Source of the DNA: Bacillus sp. P14.5
Lineage (GTDB): Bacteria > Bacillota > Bacilli > Bacillales > Bacillaceae_B
Direction: 5' to 3'
DNA: 64,000 nt
Assembly (NCBI RefSeq): GCF_003316765.1
Contig: NZ_NIJF01000117.1
Location: 1-64,000, forward strand
Part shown: positions 9,311 to 16,675 of the stretch, one piece after another
How positions within the stretch are numbered: position 1 is the first letter of the stretch
Layout of the letters: each line of letters begins with the position of its first letter
Program-made: the position numbers and the translations under genes
Notes under the pieces: generated by a model
Told to the model about the DNA's origin: nothing
The model's database searches: none
Seen by the model: the letters and a program-made list of their open reading frames with translations, nothing else

Positions 9311-9553
9311 TTAGTGCGCTGCGCCTGGCGTCATCATGAAAACTGTCCAATATGTGAAGCCGGCAAAAAATACAGTTAAGTATCCGAAGAAAATATAAAT
9401 ATACATACGCTCAGATAATTTCAAGTAACCCAGCAGAATGAAGAATCCTGTTTGTCCCAAAAAGATCAGTGAAGTCGTTTTCATATCTCCCAGGAAAAAC
9501 ATGACTGCAAATATTCCAGTCCAAAATCCCAATACTCTGTACATACGATCCAT
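9311..9553 (-). CDS. yqgY: YqgY, DUF2626 family membrane protein
   Basis: 80-residue protein opening MDRMYRVLGFWTGIFAVMFF, with three hydrophobic segments (about 8-24, 28-46, 50-72) and a short tail MMTPGAAH. This is the DUF2626/YqgY family of Bacillaceae, with unknown function. A GGAGGG site lies just upstream on the minus strand (near 9560). It is a single-gene unit, convergent with yqgX. Confidence 0.8.
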   Translation of the reverse strand: MDRMYRVLGFWTGIFAVMFFLGDMKTTSLIFLGQTGFFILLGYLKLSERMYIYIFFGYLTVFFAGFTYWTVFMMTPGAAH

Positions 9554-10009
9554 ATGTATCCCTCCTTTGCACCCTCAGTCCATCAATAAACATTATAAAT
9601 GAAAAATCCATCAAAAGTAAATAATCTTTGTTGCCAGTTTGTGACGATTACGCAAACTGGCTGGAGATTTTCTTATGATTCCCTTTATTATACCCTTGCT
9701 GAAATAAGATTTACTCTTTAATTTCTTAAAATACTTGATTCTTAAGTATATCAAAAAATATTAAAGAAGAAATGTTATGTAGATTGCCGGGATTAAACTC
9801 ATTAAGCCGAACTCACTGATTAATAAAGATGAAAAAATCAGAGCGGTAGGCGGCCGGAATATACGGCTTCTGAAGGCAGTGCACTCTTCTGGCGAAAATA
9901 AAAATAAAAAAGTCAGATATATTGGTGTACATTAGTTATACAGGTGGTATACAATAGGTATATAAATTAAACGATTTTAAATTTGTCCACTATTAGGGAG
10001 GTTGTAAGG
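9554..10009. other. Divergent intergenic region yqgY-mgsR
   Basis: About 455 bases containing the promoters of two divergent genes. The short element ATACAGGTGGTATAC (9938-9952) is an imperfect palindrome about 60 bases before mgsR and could bind a regulator. I could not assign a sigma-B promoter with confidence, although mgsR is sigma-B controlled in B. subtilis. Confidence 0.35.
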
Positions 10010-10389
10010 ATGAACAAGTTAACGTTTTTACTTATCCCAGCTGTACTTCGTGCCGAAAAGCAAAAAAATGGCTGAATTCCAATTCTATTGATTTTGAAGA
10101 AAGACATATTTTCAGGGAAACTCCAACCACACAGGAAATTATAGATTTACTCTCCATGACGACGAATGGAGTTGATGAGATTCTCGCCACCCGCAGCCAG
10201 AAATATAAGGCACTGGGAGTCGAATTAGAGGACCTTAGTTTATCTGAAGTTGTGCGGCTGATTTCAGAAGAACCTAAATTGCTGAGAAGGCCGCTGCTTA
10301 CAGATGGAAAGAAGCTTGTTGTAGGATATGATCCGGAGGGACTCAGAAGTTTAACAAATAAAAGGGCGATGTATGAGCTGACCGTCTAG
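10010..10389 (+). pseudogene. mgsR: MgsR/Spx-family regulator, frameshifted near the start
   Basis: ArsC/Spx-family redox-sensing regulator that binds RNA polymerase; in B. subtilis MgsR controls a sub-regulon of the general stress response. The ATG at 10010 follows GGGAGG. The frame from this ATG ends early at 10072-10074, whereas the correct frame encodes TYPSCTSCRKAKKWL with the CTSC redox motif. One T is missing in the five-T run at 10025-10029; restoring it gives MNKLTFFTYPSCTSC and a protein of about 126 residues. The downstream part (10156-10389) carries the conserved RSQKYKALG and LLRRPLLTD motifs. It is probably functional if the indel is a read error. Confidence 0.8.
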
Positions 10390-10484
10390 GGAATATCTCT
10401 AATGTCCTTCACTTCATTCCTCATTTCCTATTTCTTTTCTAGATCCCGCAAGTTATGTTCTTAATTTCCCGTTTCTTGGTCAAC

Positions 10485-10526
10485 AAAGAGAGGAAGATTC
10501 CATTTCTGGAACCTTCCTCTCTTTTT
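10485..10526. terminator. Terminator between mgsR and tRNA-Gln
   Basis: Long stem AAGAGAGGAAGATTCC / GGAACCTTCCTCTCTT, with one mismatch, closes on ATTTCT and is followed by T residues on the plus strand. It can also stop the minus-strand tRNA transcript. Confidence 0.85.
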
Positions 10527-10531
10527 CAATA

Positions 10532-10603
10532 CTGGGCTAGCTGGATTCGAACCAACGCGTGTCGCAGTCAAAGTGCGATGCCTTACCGCTTGGCTATAGC
10601 CCA
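10532..10603 (-). tRNA. tRNA-Gln (anticodon TTG)
   Basis: The reverse complement folds as a 72-nt cloverleaf. The acceptor TGGGCTA pairs with TAGCCCA, the discriminator is G, the anticodon loop is ACTTTGACT (TTG), and the T-loop is GGTTCGAATCC. CCA is not encoded. It reads towards mgsR, opposite to comG. Confidence 0.95.
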
Positions 10604-10709
10604 CTGGTTGAGAACGTTACATTACTAGTATGAAAAAAAATAAAAAATATACACAAAAAAGAAGGGGAAATTAAAATCTTGTCGAATTTCTGTACTGAAT
10701 AAATGAAAG

Positions 10710-11786
10710 GTGGTGCAGCCAATATACTACTCAATTGAAGCTTTAGCTGATTCGGTCTTGAAAAAAGCCGTATCTAAGAACGTCACAGACATCCATTTGT
10801 TTCCCCGTAAGGAAGATTACCTCATGCAGCATCGAAGCAATGGGATCCTCACCCCTAATGTTAGTATTCCCCTGCCAGAAGGAGACCGCTTGATTTCACA
10901 CTTTAAATTTATGGCATCAATGGACATTGGTGAAAAGAGAAAGCCCCAAAGCGGATCTTTCACGGTCCAAATGATGAATGGAATCCTCGACCTCCGTATT
11001 TCCACCTTGCCTACTACCGGCTTGAAGGAAAGCCTTGTGATCCGTATCCTCCCTCAGCAATTGAACATGCCTCTGGAAAGATTAGCTCTGTTTCCATCTT
11101 CTGCCCGAAAACTCCTTGCTTTATTGATGAATTCCCATGGCCTGCTTATTTTCACAGGACCGACTGGCAGCGGGAAGACTACAACCCTTTATTCCCTTGT
11201 AGAACATTGCTCGTCCGTGTTACAAAGAAATGTGGTCACCTTGGAAGATCCAGTGGAGAAATTCAATGATTCCCTAATCCAGGTACAGGTAAACGAAAAG
11301 GCGGGTGTAACTTACTCCGCCGGTCTTCGTGCCATACTCCGTCACGATCCCGATATCATAATGGTAGGGGAGATAAGGGATGAAGAAACGGCAGCGATTG
11401 CAATACGTGCAGCCCTGACCGGACATTTAGTCTTATCGACCCTCCATACCAGAGATGCAAAAGGAGCTGTCTATCGGTTGATGGAGCTTGGGATACAGTG
11501 GCATGAAATCCAGCAAAGCCTGATTGGAGTTTCTGCACAACGGCTCATCAACCTGGTTTGCCCTTATTGCGGGGACACCTGCACAGAAACTTGCGAAAAA
11601 GATCCACGGGAGAAAAGGGCGGCAATCTATGAAATATTAAGTGGAAAAGCATTGAATGAAGTCCTGAAAGAAGCGAAAGGAGAACGCGCACACTATTACT
11701 ACCCCACCCTGACAACTTTGCTGCGAAAAGGCTGTGCCCTTGGATATATTCCTGAGCGGGAACTGAACAGGTGGAAAATTGAGTGA
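10710..11786 (+). CDS. comGA: Competence pseudopilus assembly ATPase ComGA
   Basis: Cytoplasmic secretion/traffic ATPase (GspE/PilB family) that powers assembly of the ComGC pseudopilus for DNA uptake. It has 358 residues, with Walker A GPTGSGKTTT at about 150-159, the Asp box LEDPVE near 180, Walker B-like DPDIIMVGEIRD near 213 and HLVLSTLHTRDA. A Cys-rich segment (CPYCGDTCTETC) follows near 288. The GTG at 10710 is the start; a GTG at 10713 is the alternative. It overlaps comGB by 4 bases. No convincing pair of ComK boxes was found upstream. Confidence 0.95.
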   Translation: MVQPIYYSIEALADSVLKKAVSKNVTDIHLFPRKEDYLMQHRSNGILTPNVSIPLPEGDRLISHFKFMASMDIGEKRKPQSGSFTVQMMNGILDLRISTLPTTGLKESLVIRILPQQLNMPLERLALFPSSARKLLALLMNSHGLLIFTGPTGSGKTTTLYSLVEHCSSVLQRNVVTLEDPVEKFNDSLIQVQVNEKAGVTYSAGLRAILRHDPDIIMVGEIRDEETAAIAIRAALTGHLVLSTLHTRDAKGAVYRLMELGIQWHEIQQSLIGVSAQRLINLVCPYCGDTCTETCEKDPREKRAAIYEILSGKALNEVLKEAKGERAHYYYPTLTTLLRKGCALGYIPERELNRWKIE

Positions 11787-12808
11787 AAAAGACTATAAAA
11801 GATCATGGAACCTTTTTAAAGCGACTGGGAGAACTTTTGTCCAACGGCTACTCTCTGACAGATGCCATCGAATTTGTGTTTATTGGACACTATAAGGCTC
11901 AAGGTGCCATCAGACTCATGATGTTGTCTCAGCTGCAGAATGGATCGTCCCTCTCAGCTGTCCTTCAGTCTTCCGGTCTGCCTCTTCATGTATGTTCGCA
12001 GATTTATTTTGCTGAAAGACATGGCAGAATTGCGGAAACGCTTATTCAGGCAGGTGAATATTTGACCGCCAGAAAAAAGGATAGAGAAGCCTTAATGAAA
12101 GTGCTGACCTATCCTCTCGTCCTGATTATTATATTGATCGGCGTAATGATTTTACTCAAGAGTGTTCTTTTCCCTCAATTTGAAATCCTGTATTCTTCAC
12201 TGGATTATACCCCTGAAAATAACTTGCGTTTATTCCTCAACATTTTCGAGAACCTTCCCGCCATTTTTTTGGCTCTTTTAGTTGCCTCAATGACTGCAGG
12301 CGGGATCATTTATCTGCGATTCCAATCTTATACCCCTTTAAAGAAAGCAGAGCTGCTTCTCCGGGTCCCATATGTTTCTCGATATATTAGATTGCTGTAT
12401 ACACAGTTCTTTTCAAGGGAAGTGAGCTTCTTATTGAACAGCGGGATGTCAATCAATCAAGCACTGACAGAAATGGAGAGCCAGACATACAGGCCGTTAT
12501 TCGAGGAAGCTGCAGGGCGCATGATTCAAGACTTGAAAATCGGAAAGAGCTTTCCGGAAACGATCGAGTTCTTCGGACTGTTTACTGATGGATTTTTAGA
12601 AGTAATAAGACACGGTGAAAGGAGAGGCCAGCTGCCCCAAGAGCTTTTCATCTACAGCCAATTTTGTATGGAAACCCTCGAGGAAAGCGGCAAGAATATG
12701 CTGACAGTCATCCAGCCTGTAGTATTTTTGTTCATAGGTCTGTTTATTCTTCTTATCTACTTTTCTGTCATGGTACCGATGTTTCAAGTGATGCAGTCTT
12801 TGGGTTGA
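11783..12808 (+). CDS. comGB: Competence pseudopilus platform protein ComGB
   Basis: Polytopic inner platform protein of the GspF/PilC family that works with ComGA. It has 341 residues and two T2SSF domains (about 10-130 and 210-335), with membrane segments near 113-135, 158-182 and 313-337. The GTG start overlaps the comGA stop, which suggests translational coupling. Unusually, a 298-base non-coding stretch separates it from comGC. Confidence 0.93.
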   Translation: MKKTIKDHGTFLKRLGELLSNGYSLTDAIEFVFIGHYKAQGAIRLMMLSQLQNGSSLSAVLQSSGLPLHVCSQIYFAERHGRIAETLIQAGEYLTARKKDREALMKVLTYPLVLIIILIGVMILLKSVLFPQFEILYSSLDYTPENNLRLFLNIFENLPAIFLALLVASMTAGGIIYLRFQSYTPLKKAELLLRVPYVSRYIRLLYTQFFSREVSFLLNSGMSINQALTEMESQTYRPLFEEAAGRMIQDLKIGKSFPETIEFFGLFTDGFLEVIRHGERRGQLPQELFIYSQFCMETLEESGKNMLTVIQPVVFLFIGLFILLIYFSVMVPMFQVMQSLG

Positions 12809-13106
12809 TTGAACTGGTGTTTATACAAAACTGTGTCGACAGGAAGCCAGGTTTACTCATAGGCCTGCATCCATTGAATAATATGTGTCCAAGAGGCCGG
12901 CTTGAGGACATGAAGAACAGCATTCCTAGAAGGTGTCCCCCAAAGAGCCGTTTAACTGCATGAAAACGGCCATCTTGGAAGCAGAACCCCTCCAGAAGAC
13001 TGCTGAGTGACGAGCGCTCACCCAGTACCCATCATCCAACAAAAATATCCCATATAAGGCTATCTAACCAGAAATAAAATAATTTTTAAAAAAGGAGTTA
13101 CTCAAA
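12809..13106. other. Unexplained 298-base stretch inside the comG operon
   Basis: In most Bacillaceae comGB and comGC are nearly contiguous; here 298 bases intervene. Base composition is more GC-rich (about 12840-13050) than the flanks. No ORF with a ribosome site is convincing, and there is no clear terminator or perfect terminal repeat. The last 30 bases supply AAAAGGAG for comGC. It could be an insertion remnant. Confidence 0.4.
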
Positions 13107-13415
13107 ATGATAAATAATGAAAAAGGCTTTACCCTTATTGAAATGATGATCGTCCTGTTAGTAATTTCAGTCCTGCTGTTCATCACGATTCCCAATGTCA
13201 CAAAACAGGGTACATCCATCAACAGCAAGGGCTGTGAGGCTTTTGAGAATATGGTCTCAGGGCAGGTTGAAGCCTATCGGATGGAAGAAAAAGCCCTTCC
13301 TGCTGATCTCGAAGCGCTGATTGATAAAGGGTATCTAAAAGACGATTATCAACAGTGTCCTGATGGAAGGTCTATCACCATTAACAGCGAAGGAGAGGTT
13401 ATCGTTGGAAGTTAA
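13107..13415 (+). CDS. comGC: Major competence pseudopilin ComGC
   Basis: Major type IV-like pseudopilin of the DNA-uptake apparatus, processed by the prepilin peptidase ComC. The processing motif KGFTLIEMMIVLLVIS has cleavage after G, N-methyl Phe and Glu5 of the mature form. A single membrane helix forms the N-terminus. Two cysteines (SKGCEAF and QQCPDG) match the intramolecular disulfide of ComGC. It has 102 residues. AAAAAAGGAG precedes the ATG at 13107. Confidence 0.95.
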   Translation: MINNEKGFTLIEMMIVLLVISVLLFITIPNVTKQGTSINSKGCEAFENMVSGQVEAYRMEEKALPADLEALIDKGYLKDDYQQCPDGRSITINSEGEVIVGS

Positions 13416-13851
13416 TGTGAAGGGAGAACCAAATGGATATACCATGCTTGAGATGCTGCTTGTTTTATCAATATCCATTACTCTTCTTTTCTTCACCTCA
13501 TTCAGCATCCTTCCTTTTCGTGAAGCTCTAACGAAGAAGAACTTTGTTTCCACCCTGATGGCGGATCTTTACTACTTACAAAGTTATGCTATAAACCAAA
13601 AAGAAAAAGTTGTATTGCAATTTTATCCCTTTGAAGGCAAGTACTCTGGAAAAGTCTATGGAGGGAAGAGCTTATTAGTAAGAACACTGCCGGATGGAAT
13701 ATCCCAGGCCCCTAATTCCTCATTGGAAAAGATTGTGATTCATGCGAATGGGAACACGGATAAGTTCGGAAGTATTTATTATGCGGCCGGTGAAGAACAG
13801 ATAAAGCTGTCTTTCCAGATTGGGCAGGGGCGGTTCAATGTTGAACAATGA
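13405..13851 (+). CDS. comGD: Competence minor pseudopilin ComGD
   Basis: Minor pseudopilin needed for pilus assembly. The prepilin motif NGYTMLEMLLVLSIS is followed by one membrane helix, and the C-terminus ends GQGRFNVEQ, like B. subtilis ComGD. I chose the TTG at 13405, nine bases after AAGGAGAGG; it overlaps comGC by 11 bases. A GTG at 13417 is the alternative. The longer reading from 13363 lies inside comGC and lacks support. The length is 148 residues. Confidence 0.88.
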   Translation: MEVNVKGEPNGYTMLEMLLVLSISITLLFFTSFSILPFREALTKKNFVSTLMADLYYLQSYAINQKEKVVLQFYPFEGKYSGKVYGGKSLLVRTLPDGISQAPNSSLEKIVIHANGNTDKFGSIYYAAGEEQIKLSFQIGQGRFNVEQ

Positions 13852-14167
13852 AGAAGGATTTGGAACTGCTGAGGCACTGGTGGCGATCTCGTCCATTTTT
13901 GTTGTTGTGCTTACTTTCGTTCCTTTTATAATCGATTTGGTGGCTGATCTAGAGGAAAAAGAAAGTGCTCTGACGGCTGCCAGAATCCTATATGAACATT
14001 TGGAGGAAGACCTTTTTTCCGGCAGTACAGCCAGTCATCTTTATGAAAGGGATGGGCGGCTATATGAGATCGTTAACAATACGGAAACTGGAACACTCTG
14101 CATTAAATACCAGGAGTACTTTGGAGGCCGCCAAAGTTTCTGCCTATCGAAGGATGTGAGAGGGTGA
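13838..14167 (+). CDS. comGE: Competence minor pseudopilin ComGE
   Basis: Short membrane-anchored component of the comG operon. A hydrophobic helix (about residues 10-33, EALVAISSIFVVVLTFVPFI) follows a weak prepilin-like GFGTAEA motif. It has 109 residues. The ATG at 13838 overlaps comGD by 14 bases. Assignment rests on position, size and the N-terminal helix because ComGE diverges quickly. Confidence 0.8.
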   Translation: MLNNEEGFGTAEALVAISSIFVVVLTFVPFIIDLVADLEEKESALTAARILYEHLEEDLFSGSTASHLYERDGRLYEIVNNTETGTLCIKYQEYFGGRQSFCLSKDVRG

Positions 14168-14583
14168 GGGACCAAAAGGGGTATACCCTGCTGCATGCTG
14201 TCTTCACACTAAGTATTTTTCTGCTGGCTGCCATTTGCACTCCAGTCATTTTTAATGCTGTATCATATGCGGAAAACAGGCTGAGTCCCTCCAAAGAGTA
14301 TGAATGGAATTTATTCAGCCAGCAATTCAGGCAGGAGTTCCATGGTTCGGAGGATATAAAGGTTAATGACTCATCAATTGTTTTCAGTAAAAACGGTGAA
14401 GTGATTTTATATGAAAGATACGGGGATTTCTTGAGGAGGAGAGTGAACCGGCGGGGGCACGAATTAGTTCTTGGTCCCTTGCAGGCATTAGAATTTTCCC
14501 CGTGTAAAAACGGAGTGGAAATAAATGCAGTTTTTGAAGGGGAGGCTGAAAAGACAGGGAGGTTCTTTACTTATGCTAAATGA
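14164..14583 (+). CDS. comGF: Competence protein ComGF
   Basis: Minor pseudopilin-like protein of 139 residues. The N-terminus KGYTLLHAVFTLSIFLLAA contains the membrane helix, and the C-terminal half has the LGPLQALEFSPCKNG segment typical of ComGF. The GTG at 14164 overlaps the comGE stop by 4 bases. Confidence 0.85.
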   Translation: MRDQKGYTLLHAVFTLSIFLLAAICTPVIFNAVSYAENRLSPSKEYEWNLFSQQFRQEFHGSEDIKVNDSSIVFSKNGEVILYERYGDFLRRRVNRRGHELVLGPLQALEFSPCKNGVEINAVFEGEAEKTGRFFTYAK

Positions 14584-14932
14584 AAAGGGCTATATTCTGC
14601 CGTTTGCCATGCTGCTCACAACATCCATTTTAGCTTTCTCTGTTACAGCTGCATCTGTATTTATCTCCAGGTACTCATACTTGGACGTTATGGAGACTGG
14701 TTATAAAAGAGAAAGCATGCTGCTTTTCACGATTGACAAGCTTATGGAAGAAGATCACCCGGTGAATGGTTTTTTCACATACCCTGATGGTATAGTACGA
14801 TATAAGGTGGTTGAAGAAGTGGATGTCAGTACTTTGATTCTTACCACAGAGACGGATGAAAAGATATATAAGCCGGTTTTTGTTACTTACTTAAATAATA
14901 CAAAGGAAATTCTTGATTGGGAGCAGGGATAA
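14573..14932 (+). CDS. comGG: Competence protein ComGG
   Basis: Last comG pseudopilin-like gene, 119 residues. The start MLNEKGYILPFAMLLTTSIL resembles other ComGG proteins. The ATG at 14573 lies 12 bases after GGGAGG and overlaps comGF by 11 bases. Assignment is mainly by position plus the N-terminal helix. Confidence 0.82.
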   Translation: MLNEKGYILPFAMLLTTSILAFSVTAASVFISRYSYLDVMETGYKRESMLLFTIDKLMEEDHPVNGFFTYPDGIVRYKVVEEVDVSTLILTTETDEKIYKPVFVTYLNNTKEILDWEQG

Positions 14933-14933
14933 C

Positions 14934-15428
14934 ATGATTTTTTTGATAGGGTTTATGGGTTCTGGCAAGTCGACTATAGGAAGAGAGCTTGCAAAAGAAT
15001 TAAACTGTGACTGTTTGGATACCGATCAGTTGATTGAAGAAAAGCAGGGAATGACAATCAAGGAGATTTTCAATCAGTATGGAGAGCATAGATTCAGAGA
15101 GATCGAAACGGAAGTTCTCAAGGAGTTGAAGGGCGGACAACAGTGTATAGTCATGACCGGGGGAGGAATGGCAGAGAGGAGAGAAAACCGCGAATTGATG
15201 AAGCGCAATGGGAAGGTGATCTGGCTGAATTGCAGCTTTGAAGAAACAGCCAGACGGATTGCCGGAGATCATGCAAGGCCGCTTATCAGGGAGAAGGGAA
15301 TGGATGGTTTGAAGTCGCTGTATGAAAGAAGGGTGCCCTTCTATCAAGACGCCTCTGATTTTGAAATAGAGACAGTTGGATTAACGATTGAAGAAACAGT
15401 AGAAAAAATACTAACTGAATTACTTTAA
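14934..15428 (+). CDS. aroK: Shikimate kinase
   Basis: Phosphorylates shikimate with ATP in the chorismate pathway. Walker A GFMGSGKST lies at residues 6-14; the shikimate-binding residues are in LDTDQLIE (about 32), FREIE (about 57) and the GGG motif at about 79 (MTGGGMA); the LID Arg is in HARPLI. It has 164 residues. The ATG at 14934 is one base after the comGG stop, so it is co-transcribed with comG and closes the operon at the following terminator. Confidence 0.93.
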   Translation: MIFLIGFMGSGKSTIGRELAKELNCDCLDTDQLIEEKQGMTIKEIFNQYGEHRFREIETEVLKELKGGQQCIVMTGGGMAERRENRELMKRNGKVIWLNCSFEETARRIAGDHARPLIREKGMDGLKSLYERRVPFYQDASDFEIETVGLTIEETVEKILTELL

Positions 15429-15493
15429 AGGTCCCAACTTAGTTCTTGGTCTATAAGCGACTAATGAACATATAAAACTTATGGGTATTTACT

Positions 15494-15533
15494 GAAAAAG
15501 GCTTAGAGGTTTTTTGCATCTCTAAGCCTTTTT
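15494..15533 (+). terminator. Terminator of the comG-aroK operon
   Basis: AAAAAGGCTTAGAGG pairs with CTCTAAGCCTTTTT around a T-rich loop (15495-15533). Confidence 0.9.
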
Positions 15534-15669
15534 CACATTGTAAAGAGTTATATGGTCTTCAGTTTACCATTTTGTATCTCGCAGGCAAAGCCGCAGAGGA
15601 TACTCTCTGGTTTAAAGTTATAGACACGTGGTGACACTATTGGTGAAGCTCTTAAGGATGGTGGAATCT

Positions 15670-15900
15670 ATGTCAATTAATGATTATGTGAAATATGTGA
15701 CTCAAACAGCGGTCAGGCACTTTGAGAAAACACCCCAGGAAAGGAAAACCATCAAGCAGCTGAGGAAGACGGAGAAGCAATCCTTTTTGTTCCGCTGGTT
15801 TGGTGTCATCCCCTATGCTTTAATGTTCTTTTTAAGAAAAATAAGAAATCGGGATCGAAACTCAACTGTTTCCATCCCTTTTTTTATGTCTACTGGTTGA
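15670..15900 (+). CDS. yqzE: YqzE family protein
   Basis: Small protein of the YqzE family, found next to comG in many Bacillaceae; function unknown. The N-terminal MSINDYVKYVTQTAVRHFE and a short hydrophobic stretch RWFGVIPYALMFFLRK are diagnostic. It is 76 residues long, somewhat longer than usual (about 60). The last ~20 residues after FFLRK look unlike the family, so a frame slip in the AAAAA run near 15838 is possible. The ATG at 15670 replaces an upstream GTG. The stop overlaps the end of convergent yqhG by 11 bases, with no terminator in between. Confidence 0.7.
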   Translation: MSINDYVKYVTQTAVRHFEKTPQERKTIKQLRKTEKQSFLFRWFGVIPYALMFFLRKIRNRDRNSTVSIPFFMSTG

Positions 15901-16675
15901 GATAAAATAGTCCTCCGTTAATAATCTCCACTTTAATTTTTGGTTCGTATTGTTCAGAGAGTGCTTGTTTTTCAACAAAGTAGGATTCAGGCTTTTCTTC
16001 CATCCCTTCATAGAATTGATCCAGCAGATCCAGATCCTCCTGCCAACGTACTCTTGCGGACTCTGCCCAGTCCGTCGGCTGTGAGAGAAGTTCTTTTTGA
16101 ATTTGTGAACGAATCCGGGCAATTCCGCTCGCTGGCTTGATAATCGGAGTCAGGGTGAAGGAAAAATCCGGTATTTTAGGAGTTAGGGTTTTTTTCATGA
16201 GGTCCCTATGGAAATTCTCCCGCATGGCTCCATTAATAAGGTTAAGTCCGATTGATTTTAGTAAGTCTTTCTTGAGATCGCATTGATAGGAAATCTTGAT
16301 ATTTAAACCGAGCCACGGATGCAAGGGTGTTTGCTTCCCGGTCACAGCCGCCCTGTTTTCATAAAGGCGGGTATAGCTCGCCAGCTGCCGGGCTGAGCGG
16401 AAAATCTGATGTAGGCGGGGTGAACCGAAATGCAGCACTTCGCCTTTAATTGTATCGGGTGCCTTCTCCTGGTTGGTAATCAAACACAGTCTCATCGGAT
16501 TAGGGATCCCGCCGGTCTTCTCAAGATAATGCCAATAAAATGGACGGTTCATCAATTCTTTATCCATCTCGATTGTAAGTTGAACATCCATATAGCCTTG
16601 CTGGTTTTCAACTATCTGGCACTCATTGGCAGTGAAGTAACGCTCAAGAAATTGATGAATTTCGTTTTGCTGCAT
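15890..16675 (-). CDS. yqhG: YqhG family protein
   Basis: Cytosolic protein of 261 residues belonging to the YqhG family, paired with the YqhH helicase in Bacillaceae; function unknown. Visible features are an N-terminal QFLERYFTANEC and a basic central region (RENFHRDLMKKTLTPKIPD). It overlaps yqhH by 32 bases, so the two are translated from one mRNA. The ATG at 16675 lies within the end of yqhH. Confidence 0.8.
   Translation of the reverse strand: MQQNEIHQFLERYFTANECQIVENQQGYMDVQLTIEMDKELMNRPFYWHYLEKTGGIPNPMRLCLITNQEKAPDTIKGEVLHFGSPRLHQIFRSARQLASYTRLYENRAAVTGKQTPLHPWLGLNIKISYQCDLKKDLLKSIGLNLINGAMRENFHRDLMKKTLTPKIPDFSFTLTPIIKPASGIARIRSQIQKELLSQPTDWAESARVRWQEDLDLLDQFYEGMEEKPESYFVEKQALSEQYEPKIKVEIINGGLFYLNQ

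Noticed and set aside
10606..10709. ComK boxes upstream of comGA
   Set aside because: The region is A-rich, but I could not find paired AAAA-N5-TTTT boxes with correct spacing.
15560..15660. Possible riboswitch (GEMM-like GCAAAGCC) before yqzE
   Set aside because: Conserved flanking segments of the c-di-GMP aptamer (GGGACGCAAAGCC and the GGTAGC loop) are not present.
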